A stretch of 64,000 nucleotides of DNA, from the NCBI GenBank assembly GCA_021737145.1, contig JAIPEN010000015.1, positions 36,043-100,042 of the forward strand, given 5' to 3'. Positions 44,293-53,400 of the stretch are shown piece after piece (the stretch's first letter is position 1; every line of letters starts with the position of its first letter). The notes under the pieces were generated by a model. The model saw nothing but the letters and a program-made list of their open reading frames with translations, had not been told where the DNA came from and did not search any database. The position numbers were made by a program, and so were the translations under genes. Source of the stretch: Desulfarculaceae bacterium. GTDB taxonomy: Bacteria > Desulfobacterota > Desulfarculia > Desulfarculales > Desulfarculaceae.

Positions 44293-44781
44293 GTTCCCTC
44301 CAGATGGAAATTTGCCTCCTAAAAATTACCCTAAGGACGACATGGTACTTAGGGATTTTAAACACGGTCAACCACTGGGCCAAAATTTCCGCCCCATTGG
44401 GAGATGGTCCCTGGTTGGTTTCCCTGCTTCGAAAGTAGCCTAGGTTCCCCGCCACCAATGGCAAGAAACTTGCCACCACCCTGGCACGGCCCGAACCGGC
44501 CCCGCTCCGGCTCTGGCCAGGACGTCCTTTAAAAACCCCGACATTTTAGCATGTTGAGCTAGACGGGTTCCGCCGGGAGGGCGGGCATGCTCTTTGCACC
44601 AATAACCTCAGGGCATTCCGCAACAAGATTAATCTCCTTATTTTTTCAGCCTGAGCACGCGCAAGGACGGCGCTGCCCGAGGGGTTGGACCGCCAACCCC
44701 GGACCAGTCCGGTCGAGGCACGCGGGGGGCGTGCTTTGCAAAGTTCTGCCCCATGAGGAACGAGCAAGGGAGGATCGCAAG
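44293..44781. other. Intergenic region upstream of the LivJ-type gene
   Basis: 489 bp between the frameshifted gene and the binding protein. It holds a candidate sigma-54 promoter (44583-44598), the divergent promoter region of the coiled-coil gene, and several GC-rich inverted repeats near 44680-44720 (GGGTTGG...CCAACCC, GACCGG-type) in the leader. No gene is convincing. Confidence 0.5.
44583..44598 (+). promoter_or_regulatory. Candidate sigma-54 (RpoN) promoter
   Basis: GGGCATGCTCTTTGCA matches the -24/-12 consensus TGGCAYR-N4-TTGCW at all defined positions but the first T, with the correct GG-to-GC spacing of 12. It lies 184 bp upstream of the binding-protein ATG and on its strand. Confidence 0.55.
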
Positions 44782-46008
44782 ATGGGTAAACGGTTTGTGA
44801 AGGTGATGCTGCTGGCGGGCCTGGTCCTGCTGGTGGGCGCGGTGGGGGCCAATGCGGCGGGGGGGCCCATTAAGATCGGGGCCATGTTCATCTCCAGCGG
44901 CAAGGTGGGCGGCTACGGGGTGCACGGCTGCCAGGCCATCAAGCTGGCCGTGGAGGAGATCAACGCCTCGGGCGGCATCCTGGGGCGCCAGGTGGTGGCC
45001 ATGTGCGAGGACACCAAGCTGAAAAAGGACGTGGCCCTGGGGCTGGCCAAGCGCTACGTGGAAAAGGACAAGGTGGACTTCCTCATGGGTCCCACCTCCA
45101 GCGGCCTGGCCATGGCCTTGAGCGAGTTCGCCAAGCAGAACAAGAAGATTCTGGTAGCCACCCAGGCGGCCACCGACGCCCTGACCGGGGCCAAGCTGCA
45201 TCCCTACATCTTCAGCACCCTGAGCAACGCCATGATGCACGCCCGCTCCGGGGCCTATCTCATGGCCGCCAAGCCCTACAAGCGCTACATGGTGGTGGGG
45301 CCCAACTACAACTACGGCCATGCCTCCTGGCGCATGTTCAAGGAGAAGCTCAAGGAGCTCAGGCCGGACGTGGAGTTCGTGGGCGAGCTGTTTCCCAAGT
45401 TCCTGGCCAAGGACTACAGCGCGGAGATCAAGAAAATCCAGGAGATAAAGCCTGACGCCGTGTGGTGTCCCCTGTGGGGCGGCGACGCGGTGACCTTTAT
45501 CAAGCAGGCCATGGGAACCGGGCTGTTCAAGGACGTGAAGTTCGCCTTCCCCTGCGCCGGGGCCCTGGAGGTGCTGGTGCCCCTGGGCAAGGACATGCCA
45601 TCGGGTATCTACGTATCATCCCGTTATTTCTTTACATCGCCTCGATCGGACCTGAACCGGAAGTTCGTGGCCGCTTACCAGGCCAAGTACAAGCAATACC
45701 CGGACTACATGGCCGGCGAGACCTATGCCGGGGTGTACTTCATCAAGGCGGCGGTGGAGCGGGCCGGCAGCGTGGACCCGGACAAGATCGTGGCCGCAGT
45801 GGAAAAGGAGCCCCTGGCCTGGAACACCCCGGAAGGCTACAAGATAATGCGGGGCCAGGACCACCAGGTGGTGGAGGACTGCCTGTGGGGCGAGACCGCG
45901 CCCAATGCCAAGTACGGCTTCGCCATTCCCCAGAGCTTCGTGGCCATCCAGGGGGTGGAGATCGTGCGCGGCGATGCCGAGCTAAAGGCGGTGGGCTGCA
46001 AGAAGTAA
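44782..46008 (+). CDS. LivJ-type ABC transporter substrate-binding protein (Peripla_BP_6)
   Basis: 408 residues with a signal peptide (about 1-27, ANA). The mature protein starts PIKIGAMFISSGKVGGYG and continues AVEEINASGGILGRQV, the pattern of type I periplasmic amino-acid/amide-binding proteins. The middle part (FLMGPTSSGLAMALSEFA, GPNYNYGHASW) is standard. It has no livHMGF genes next to it, so permease and ATPases are elsewhere. GGGAGG lies 9 nt before the ATG at 44782. A run of 17 rare codons at 45598-45648 interrupts an otherwise strongly biased gene. Branched-chain amino acids, amides or aromatic acids are possible ligands. Confidence 0.9.
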   Translation: MGKRFVKVMLLAGLVLLVGAVGANAAGGPIKIGAMFISSGKVGGYGVHGCQAIKLAVEEINASGGILGRQVVAMCEDTKLKKDVALGLAKRYVEKDKVDFLMGPTSSGLAMALSEFAKQNKKILVATQAATDALTGAKLHPYIFSTLSNAMMHARSGAYLMAAKPYKRYMVVGPNYNYGHASWRMFKEKLKELRPDVEFVGELFPKFLAKDYSAEIKKIQEIKPDAVWCPLWGGDAVTFIKQAMGTGLFKDVKFAFPCAGALEVLVPLGKDMPSGIYVSSRYFFTSPRSDLNRKFVAAYQAKYKQYPDYMAGETYAGVYFIKAAVERAGSVDPDKIVAAVEKEPLAWNTPEGYKIMRGQDHQVVEDCLWGETAPNAKYGFAIPQSFVAIQGVEIVRGDAELKAVGCKK

Positions 46009-46029
46009 CCGGCTAACTATTGAAAAACA

Positions 46030-46064
46030 ACGGGCCGCGCTCATGGGGCGCGGCCCGTTTTGTT
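46030..46064 (+). terminator. Rho-independent terminator of the LivJ-type gene
   Basis: ACGGGCCGCGC pairs with GCGCGGCCCGT (11 bp) around a 7-nt loop, followed by TTTTGTTT. Confidence 0.92.
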
Positions 46065-46073
46065 TGGCGGGGC

Positions 46074-46106
46074 CAAAAAAAGGAGCCAGCCCAAGCGGCT
46101 GACTCC
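46074..46106 (-). terminator. Rho-independent terminator of tRNA-Ser
   Basis: On the minus strand GGAG-T-CAGCC / GGCTG-G-CTCC forms the stem and seven Ts follow. It lies 15 nt beyond the tRNA CCA end and faces the plus-strand terminator at 46030, giving a convergent pair. Confidence 0.88.
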
Positions 46107-46120
46107 CTTAACAATCTATC

Positions 46121-46214
46121 TGGCGGAGAGAGAGGGATTCGAACCCTCGGTACCCCTTGTGAGGGTACACACGATTTCCAGTCGTGCACCTTCGGCCAAC
46201 TCGGTCATCTCTCC
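46121..46214 (-). tRNA. tRNA-Ser (anticodon GGA)
   Basis: 94 nt including an encoded CCA. The acceptor stem is GGAGAGA / TCTCTCC with discriminator G. The anticodon arm CACGA-CTGGAAA-TCGTG gives GGA, reading UCC and UCU serine codons. The long variable arm (TGTACCC...GGGTACC) is a serine-class feature, and GGTTCGAATCC forms the T loop. Confidence 0.97.
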
Positions 46215-46297
46215 GCAAAGCTGTCCAAAATAGGTAAAGGCATTGGTACCCGAAACCGGGGTGCCTGTCAACCAAAGTAAGGAGGAGAAGGGGCTTT

Positions 46298-47734
46298 TTA
46301 GATGATCAGGGGCGGCTTTACGCTGGTCTGCTGCACGTCCGAGCCGGCGGAAGACGCGGCCTGGCGGCCCTGGGGCTGAGCCTGACGGGCCTGGGGCTGG
46401 CCCGGGGCGTTTTGCAAGGCCAGGAAGTCGGGATGCTCCCGCTGCAACACCACCAGCACCGCGGTGCGGTATTCCGGCTGCAACGCGAGCGCCTCCATGG
46501 GCAGATTGCCCCGGAGCACCGCTTCCACCAGCAGATTCACCGGGCCCAGGGGGTCGCTGCCATACACGCTCTTGGACAGGTGCTTGAGCTGGTCCAGCAG
46601 GGCGGTGGCATAGGCCACGTGGGCCGGGTCGTCCAGGTCAAAGGCGTCCAGCGAGTCGTAGGGAGGCTGGCTCAGGTCCATGGGCTGGCCTTCCATGACG
46701 CAGGAATCACTGCCCAAGTAGGCCTTGATGGCCTTGTCGCCGTGCAGTTCGCTGGGCTGCACATCATTGCGGCCTTCCTGGGTGGCCTTTTCGAACTGGG
46801 CCTCGATCCAGTCGCCATAGGAGGCGCCCCTGGCGTCGGCCTGGCGGCGGGCCAGGTTGAAGTCCTCCCACTCGGAGTATTCCCAGCGGGGCCTGAAGCT
46901 GGTGAAGTAGGTATTGAGCAGGCCCAGTTGGCGGCGGCGGGCCCGGTCCCAGATCTCGCTGAGGTCGCGGGTGCGCTGCCACCAGATAATGTTGCGGTAA
47001 TCGGCGCGGGCGGTTAATAGCAGCTTTTCTTCCAGGGTGGCCTCGGCCGGGGTGAGCTGGGGCGGACGGGGCTGGGCCGGGGGCTCCAATTCGGGCTCCG
47101 ACTCCACCACCGCCTCCACCACGGGCGGGGCCTCCGCTTCGGGCTCGGGCTGCAGCCCGAAGTCGACCTCCGGCTCCTCCTCCACGATTTGGGGCGCGGC
47201 CGGGGCCGCGGCGGTGGCCATGGCGGCCTTGCCCAGGGCCCGGCGCAAAAGCTGCTCTATCTGGCGGCGGTCCAGGTCCAGCAGATGGTCTTCCAACTGC
47301 TGGTACAGGCGCTTGGCCAGGGCGGACAGCTCGCTGTCGGGCTCGGGGGCCTGGGCCGGGGCCTCGGGCTCCACCTCGGGTTCGGGGCGGATGTCGCGGG
47401 GCGCCTCGGCATGGCCCAACAGGCGCAATCCCAGAGGGGTGGTAATGACGTTCAGGGGCAGACCGGGCCCGGGCTTTTCTATGCGGATCAAGCCTTCGGA
47501 CTCCAAACCCCTAAGATGACGGTTCAAAAGCTGCTGGCTCAGGTCGGTGCGCTCACGTATGTCGCTACTGGTGGCCCAGACCCCGTCGGCGCACAGGGCA
47601 GCCACCGCCTTGAGCACCATCCGCCGCGTGGGATGCAGGCGGGGGTGCTTGGCAGCCACCCAGGCATCAAGGCGGACAGGCTGTCCACCATTGGCGCCGG
47701 TTGTCTTATGGTTCACCACGTTCGCGCACTCCAT
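46298..47734 (-). CDS. Winged-helix protein sharing the C-terminal domain of the GspA-like ATPase
   Basis: 478 residues from ATG 47734. Residues about 20-105 are a winged helix (RLHPTRRMVLKAVAALC, TSSDIRERTDLSQQLLNRHL, LESEGLIRIEKPG), which suggests DNA binding. A Glu/Pro/Ala-rich acidic linker (about 110-240) follows. Residues about 245-430 match the 38702 protein (WW..T.D...WD..RR..LG.L), and the chain ends in a Gln-rich stretch and PPLII. The start is uncertain: GTG at 47719 or 47716 has a better-spaced GGAG. It lies 84 nt upstream of and antiparallel to nothing else; tRNA-Ser is just downstream on the same strand. Confidence 0.7.
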   Translation of the reverse strand: MECANVVNHKTTGANGGQPVRLDAWVAAKHPRLHPTRRMVLKAVAALCADGVWATSSDIRERTDLSQQLLNRHLRGLESEGLIRIEKPGPGLPLNVITTPLGLRLLGHAEAPRDIRPEPEVEPEAPAQAPEPDSELSALAKRLYQQLEDHLLDLDRRQIEQLLRRALGKAAMATAAAPAAPQIVEEEPEVDFGLQPEPEAEAPPVVEAVVESEPELEPPAQPRPPQLTPAEATLEEKLLLTARADYRNIIWWQRTRDLSEIWDRARRRQLGLLNTYFTSFRPRWEYSEWEDFNLARRQADARGASYGDWIEAQFEKATQEGRNDVQPSELHGDKAIKAYLGSDSCVMEGQPMDLSQPPYDSLDAFDLDDPAHVAYATALLDQLKHLSKSVYGSDPLGPVNLLVEAVLRGNLPMEALALQPEYRTAVLVVLQREHPDFLALQNAPGQPQARQAQPQGRQAASSAGSDVQQTSVKPPLII

Positions 47735-48229
47735 TAAAACGGTTCGGCCTATTAACAAGCAAAAGGGATGCCAACTTTTCGACCGAGTGTTTCACGCTCC
47801 TTCGGGCCCTCCTGACGGGGCCGCCAAAGCGGCCAAAGGGACCCGCCGACTCTCATGAAGGGTAATTCTGAACCTAACTACCTGTTTTGTCAACCTATAG
47901 ACCCCAGATTCGGCGGCGGGGGATTTGATACGACATATTGGGTGACCAAGCGTTGAGTGGCCCAAGTTGTGGTGGGTATGGCCCCTGGCCCATACATTAT
48001 GAGACAGATCCGGCCCATGACCGGCCTGGCTGGAATCCAGGCCCAAGACGGCCCGGCTTGTCAAAATGAAGCCGCTTCAACCTTACCAAAGGGTCGGGCG
48101 TGGGGGTGGTTGTGGGTAAAAGGTAAATGATATCGGGGAAGGCATTAGCGTCAAAAATACGTCACTAAAATGGCGGATAGCCAAAATGATGACGTTTGGC
48201 GGGCGGCGCGTCAAGGAGCGTGCAACCCC
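47735..48229. other. Intergenic region upstream of the winged-helix gene
   Basis: 495 bp with lower GC than surroundings. It contains the winged-helix gene promoter region and GGCCGCC-x-AAGCGGCC-type short hairpins near 47815. At about 48148-48200 CGTCA appears twice and TGACG once in inverted orientation around CAAAA-rich spacers, a possible binding site. No gene is convincing; a 90-codon minus-strand frame lacks start signals. Confidence 0.5.
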
Positions 48230-48985
48230 CTAGGAGCGGGCGGCGCGCCGGCGGCGCAGCACACCAAGGCCGCCCACCAGGGCCGAGCCCACCAGGAGCA
48301 GGGTGCCGGGCTCGGGCACGGTGGATCCGCCGCCGGGCACGGTCACATCCAGGCCGCCCAGGGAGAAGTTGTACTTCTTCTTGTGCCCGTGGTGGCCGCC
48401 ATAGTAGCTGCTGCTGTCCGGGTAGAAGCTCACCTCGTTTACCCCGCCCAAGCCCACGCTAACCAAGCGGAATCCGGCCGTGCCCGGAACCTGCCAAAAG
48501 TCGGCCTGGAAGTCCACGGTGGGGCCGGGGCTCAGGTCGGCCTTGCCCTTCTCGGGCTCGTAGCCCCAGTAGCCGGCTTTGTTGAACAGGTTGTAGACCT
48601 CGAAGGTGTTCAGGGTCACCGGCTGGCTGAAGGAGACCAGGATGGACTCGTACTTGTCGATCTCGTCGTTGGTGGAGCCCTTTACGCCAAAGCCGCTGGC
48701 CGAGTCCCACCACAGGCGGCCCGCCCCGCCGCTGGCGCTGATGGTAACGTCCAACCCTGGCAGCACGTTATAGACCGTGTAGCTGTTCAGTCCGCTGGCC
48801 GGAGCCCATGCGCTGTCCAGCAGATCGATGTTCTCGCCCCAGGCCGGCACGGCCGCCAGGCCGATGACCAGGACCAGGGTCAGTATTTTGATTATGCGGT
48901 AGGCGAAGGCATCTCTCCATCTAAAATTCCTACCAATAAGATAATCATTGGGGGCGCGGACTGCAACGAAGCGGGACCAATGCAA
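48230..48985 (-). CDS. PEP-CTERM sorting-domain surface protein
   Basis: Up to 251 residues. The C-terminus has the full exosortase signal: VPEPGTLLLVGSALVGGLG followed by RRRR, i.e. PEP motif, hydrophobic helix, basic tail. The body is beta-rich with many Tyr/Gly/Ser, and a His/Gly/Lys patch YYGGHHGHKKKY. A hydrophobic signal (IIKILTLVLVIGLAAVPAWG) lies about 30 residues after the first ATG (48985), so the true start is unclear; no ATG, GTG or TTG with a ribosome-binding site lies immediately before the signal. Such proteins are sorted by exosortase/EpsH with exopolysaccharide genes, none of which is in the window. Confidence 0.85.
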   Translation of the reverse strand: MHWSRFVAVRAPNDYLIGRNFRWRDAFAYRIIKILTLVLVIGLAAVPAWGENIDLLDSAWAPASGLNSYTVYNVLPGLDVTISASGGAGRLWWDSASGFGVKGSTNDEIDKYESILVSFSQPVTLNTFEVYNLFNKAGYWGYEPEKGKADLSPGPTVDFQADFWQVPGTAGFRLVSVGLGGVNEVSFYPDSSSYYGGHHGHKKKYNFSLGGLDVTVPGGGSTVPEPGTLLLVGSALVGGLGVLRRRRAARS

Positions 48986-49027
48986 AACCCGCCCGGCAGC
49001 GCGGGCGGGTGAGGACTGGAGGGCGTA

Positions 49028-50194
49028 CTAGGAGAGCTTCCGCAGCCCCTGAGCCGCCTGGTCCAAGGTATCGGCTTTCTTGCAGAAACAGAAGCGAATC
49101 TGCTCGCGGCCCAGGGCGGGGTCACTGTAGAAGCTGGACCCCGGCACCGTGGCCACGCCGGTGAGCTCGATGAGCTTGTAGGCGAACTCGGTGTCGTCGG
49201 TGCAGCCGTAGCGCTCCATGAGGTGGCCCACCTGGGTGATGATGTAATAGGCCCCGCCCGGTTTGTTGGGCCTGAAGTCCGCCTGGTCCAGGGCGCTGTA
49301 GAGCCGCTCCCGGCAGTCGGCGTATATCCCTCTAAGTCCCTGATAATACGATTCGGGCAGCTTTAGGCCCGCGGCGCAGGCCTCTTGGAGGGGATGGGCC
49401 GCGCCCACGGTGAGAAAGTCGTGCACCTTGCGCACCGCGCTGGTCACCGCCGGCGGGGCGATGACCCAGCCCACCCGCCAGCCGGTGGCCGAAAAGGTCT
49501 TGGACATGGAGTTGACCGTGATGGCCAGGTCTTTCATGCCCGGCAGGGTGGCCGGCGAGATGTGCTCCGCGTCGTCGTAGAGGATGTACTCGTAGATCTC
49601 GTCATTGATGAAGTAGGCGTCCCACTTGAGGCACAGTTCGGCGATGGTCTCCAGCTCGGCGCGGGAAAAGACCTTGCCGGTCGGGTTGTTGGGCGTGTTC
49701 ATCACCACGGCCTTGGTGCGCTCATTGAACGCGGCGGCCAGCTCGTCCGGGTCGAAGCTCCAGTCCGGGGCGTGCAGGGTCACGTAGCGCGGGGTGGCGT
49801 GGCTCATCAGGGTGTCGGGTCCGTAGTTCTCGTAGAATGGCTCGAAGATGATGATCTCGTCGCCCGGGTTGATGATGGCCTTGAGCGCGGCGATCATGCC
49901 CTCGGTGGCCCCGCAGGTCACGGTGATGTCCGCCTCCGGGTCCACGCTGAAGCGGTTGTAAACCGCGCAGCGCTCGGCAATGGCGTTGCGCAGGTTGGGG
50001 GTGCCCCAGGTGACCGCGTACTGGTTGTAGCCGTCGCGGATCGCCTTTATGGCCGCCTCTTTAACTTCCTCGGGCGTGTCCCAGTCCGGGAAGCCCTGGG
50101 CCAGGTTGATGCCGCCCGCGGCGGCGCACACGCGGCTCATGCCGCGAATCACCGATTCGCCGAATTGGTTGGTGAGATCGTTGACCGGTTTCAA
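49028..50194 (-). CDS. Class I/II PLP-dependent aminotransferase
   Basis: 388 residues of fold type I. INLAQGFPDWDTPEEV, VTCGATEGMIAALKAIINPGDE, NTPNNPTGKVF, DEIYEYILYDD and SMSKTFSATGWRVGW (Schiff-base Lys) are conserved. The set resembles the kynurenine/methionine aminotransferase and aspartate aminotransferase-like (YbdL) branch, which accepts bulky or sulfur amino acids. The Arg that binds the substrate carboxylate is in EQIRFCFCK. Precise amino donor unknown. It is followed on the same strand by the PEP-CTERM gene 42 bp away. Confidence 0.9.
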   Translation of the reverse strand: MKPVNDLTNQFGESVIRGMSRVCAAAGGINLAQGFPDWDTPEEVKEAAIKAIRDGYNQYAVTWGTPNLRNAIAERCAVYNRFSVDPEADITVTCGATEGMIAALKAIINPGDEIIIFEPFYENYGPDTLMSHATPRYVTLHAPDWSFDPDELAAAFNERTKAVVMNTPNNPTGKVFSRAELETIAELCLKWDAYFINDEIYEYILYDDAEHISPATLPGMKDLAITVNSMSKTFSATGWRVGWVIAPPAVTSAVRKVHDFLTVGAAHPLQEACAAGLKLPESYYQGLRGIYADCRERLYSALDQADFRPNKPGGAYYIITQVGHLMERYGCTDDTEFAYKLIELTGVATVPGSSFYSDPALGREQIRFCFCKKADTLDQAAQGLRKLS

Positions 50195-50298
50195 GGCGCA
50201 CTCCTGAACTGTCGGGCCGGAATCCCCCCGCTCCGCCCGGTGGCTGTATTGCTTGGATTAGTAAAAATAGCCGAAAACCCGCTGCTTGGCCAAGAAAA

Positions 50299-50481
50299 TC
50301 AGTCCTCGCCGTGCATGCGGGGGCAGCGCTCGGCCAGCTCGGCCAGCACCGCCAGCATCTCCTCCAGCAGGCGGGTGGTCTCCGCCCCGGGAAAGTGCCC
50401 TTCATCGCTGACTATCCGGGACAGCTCCGCCGCCTGCCTTTGCAAACGCTCTATGTCTGGGCGCAGGTCGTCGCCGGGCAT
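50299..50481 (-). CDS. Small alpha-helical protein of unknown function
   Basis: 60 residues, MPGDDLRPDIERLQRQAAEL to RCPRMHGED, with heptad-like helical character and one Cys. It starts 9 nt downstream of the big GT39-like gene stop and so may be translated from that transcript, 104 nt before the aminotransferase start. No family recognised. It is kept because its frame is clean, its start has an adjacent purine-rich site (AGGAGT), and its composition is protein-like. Confidence 0.45.
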   Translation of the reverse strand: MPGDDLRPDIERLQRQAAELSRIVSDEGHFPGAETTRLLEEMLAVLAELAERCPRMHGED

Positions 50482-50490
50482 GGGGACTCC

Positions 50491-53400
50491 TTACTTGGGC
50501 CAGGCGGCCAGGCCGGCCAAACGGGCGGAGAGCACCTGCCAGCGCCAGGCGAACTCGGCCCTGAGATCTGGCTCCACCAGCAAGCGTTTGATTCCGGCGC
50601 CCGGGGCCTGAAGCTCCAGGGTCAGGAACACCGGCCCTTTTTTGACCTTCAGGTAAAGCTCGGCCCGCTGGCTGCCCGCGGCCAGCTCCAGGGTGGTCAG
50701 CTCGGCCTGGTATTCCCAGCCCGCCGAGGCTATGCGCAAGCGGCCGGGCGCGCTCAGGGGCTGGTTCAGCTCCAGGTGCAGGCGCAGCCTCCCCGGCAGG
50801 AAGGGCTGGGCCAGGGTGAGGCGCATGCCCTCGTCATCCTTGACTATATGGGGCTCGGGCCAGCCGGGCACCGTGTAGGGCCAGCGCAGGCGCTCCCAAT
50901 AGAGCAGGGGCGGGTTGGCCGTGGTCAGGTTGGCGATGGCCAGGTCAAAGGACGCCTGGTCGGGCGCGGTGGCGAGGGTGCGGTAAAGAGTCAGGAAAGT
51001 CGGATGCTTGGCCTGCAAGTCCGCCAAGGTCTTTTCGGCGGCTTCGGTCTGGCCCGCCTCCAGCAGGGCGGCCGTGGCCATGACCCGCGCCTCGGGCGAG
51101 GCTTCGGAGCCCAGGCTGGTTGCGATCCGGGCCATGCCTTGCCAGTCCCCGGCCCGCATCAGGGTGGGCAGGGCGCCCTGGGCCTGGGGATAGAGCCCCA
51201 CCCACATGAAGGCGTCCTCGTGATGGGCCACGGCCTCCACCCCGTAGGCCCTGGGCCGGGCCGGGATGATCCGCCGCGCCGGGCAGATGCGCCCGCTTTG
51301 GGCCCGGTCCCAGGCCAGGTCCAGGGGCGTGCCGATCTCCGGGGCGGAGAACAGGCGGGCCTTGCCCTGGCCCAGAGCGGCAAAGGTAAGCTTTCCCAGG
51401 GCCTTGCCGCTGATGATCCACTGCTGCTTTCGGAAGCCCAGCCGATGGGCGAAGCGCCCGCCCACCAGCAGGTCCATGGGCCGCGTGCGGGACCAGGGGG
51501 TGAAGATATAGGCCGGACCGGGCAAGGTTGCCCGAACGTGGGGCAGGATGATCTGGCTGTCGTAATCGGGCACCTGGGGCAGGTAGATGCCTATGTCCGG
51601 GTTTTCCCAGTAATAGTTGCGCGAGGCCAGCTGCTGGAGGGGGCGGAAGCAGCGCTGGGGCAGCAGGCTGTCCCACCAGAAACGCTCCAGCACCAGCAGG
51701 CCCAGCTCGTCGGACTTGGGCCAGGCGCTCTTGGTCAGCTCGGAGCGCAGGTCCCACTTGTGGGAGCGCAGGTAATTGTCCTGGGTGAGCCAATGCCCCT
51801 TGCTCACCGGGTACTCCCCGGCCATGAGCTGGTCCGGGGCCAGCACCTTGGCCACCCAGCGCCGGGCCATCTGGCCGGTGTCGGGCAAGCGGGCCAGCCA
51901 GGCATCGCTCATGGCGGTAACTCCCTGCATCGCAAGGAAAATCGCCACTAAAACCAGGGCGGTGCGCCGCCAGAGGGGGCGCTTTAGCCGGCTGAGCAGG
52001 GAGGCCAGCAGGGCGGCCGTGGCCAGGGAAAGGAAGGGGGTCAGGTTCACCAGGTCCCATTCGCGCAGATAGGACAGGCGCACCCCCACGATGGCCAGGG
52101 AGAGCAGGGCGGCCGACAGGGCCAGCACATCGACCCGCCGGTGCCGGAGCCCCAGGAAGATCACCCCGCCCGCGGACAGCACCACCCAGGCCCAGCCCGA
52201 ACGGCGGATCAGGGCCTTTAGGGCGTACCACAGGCCCAGGGCCGGGTTGGTCATGTGCTTGCCCGGGCTGGCCTTGGCCACCACCAGCCACATGTCATGC
52301 CACCAGCGGGCTGGCTCCACCCAGAACAGGGGCGAAAAGAGCAGGCATCCCGCGATCATGGACACCGCGAGCACCACCAGGGGAGCAAAGCCGGCCCAGG
52401 GCCGGGCCAGGCCCCAGGCGACCAGGATCACCAGGATCACGTATCCGCCGTACACCTTGGCCGCCACCGCCGCTCCGGCGGCCAGCCCGGCGAAGAGATA
52501 GTCCCACCAGCGGCCCGGGCCCAGGATGCGCGCGGCGAAGTAAAAGCCCAGCCACACCCACAGCGTCTGGGGCACATCGCCCATAAGCTGCCGGGAATAG
52601 GTCATTTGCAGGGGGTCCACCGCCAGGAGGAAGGCGGCGATCAGCCCGGCCCCCACCCCCCACAGGCGCCGCGCGGCCAAAAAGGCCAGCAAGGGCACCA
52701 CCGCGCCCATGGCCGCCTGCAGGCCCCGCGCGGCCAGCACATAGGCCAGCCAGCCGTTCTGGCCGGTGGCCCACTGGTGCATGCTCAGGCCGGGCGCGCC
52801 CATCCACTGCCACAGGCTGTGCAGGGCCGTATATAGATAGATGTGCGATACCGGGTAGTTGATGGAGGGGACCAGGTTGCCGGCCATGAAGGCGGGCAGC
52901 AGGCCCAGTTGCTTGGGGGCGTCCACATGGGGGATGTACAGGGGCCAGGCGTGGTCCAGCCCGGCCAGGCGCAGGCCCAGGCCCAGGAGCAGGGCCCCGG
53001 CCAGGGCCAGGCCCACCCAGGGCGGCGCCGGGCGCTCGTCCTCGGGCTCCAGGGCCAGGCGGCGGGCCAGGGCCAGGAAGTACAGGGCCCCCAGGGCCAG
53101 GGTGCTCAGCATCCACACCGGCGGCCCCGCCCCCAGCGAACCCCAGAGGAGCAGCATGGCCGGAATCAGGGCGGCCAGGGCCCAGCCCGTGGCCCAGATC
53201 ATGGCCGCCGGGGCCAGCATGAGGCCCAGCAGCCCCGCGGGCACCAGCCACAGCCAGGGCCAGAAGCCCAGGGCCTCCCAGTTCAGCCAGATGAAGGGAA
53301 CCAGCCCCAGCAGGGACCAGGACATCCGGGACGCGCCGTGAACCGGCCGGTCGGCGCGGTCCGCGCTAATCAGGCCCCAGACCCAGGCCAGGATAAGGCC

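Noticed and set aside
46121..46214. tRNA-Ser as attachment site of an integrated island covering 38.7-48 kb
   Set aside because: No integrase and no second copy of the tRNA end were found in the window.
47792..48064. 90-codon minus-strand frame upstream of the winged-helix gene
   Set aside because: Composition is mixed, there is no ribosome-binding site, and it overlaps promoter-like sequence of the downstream gene.
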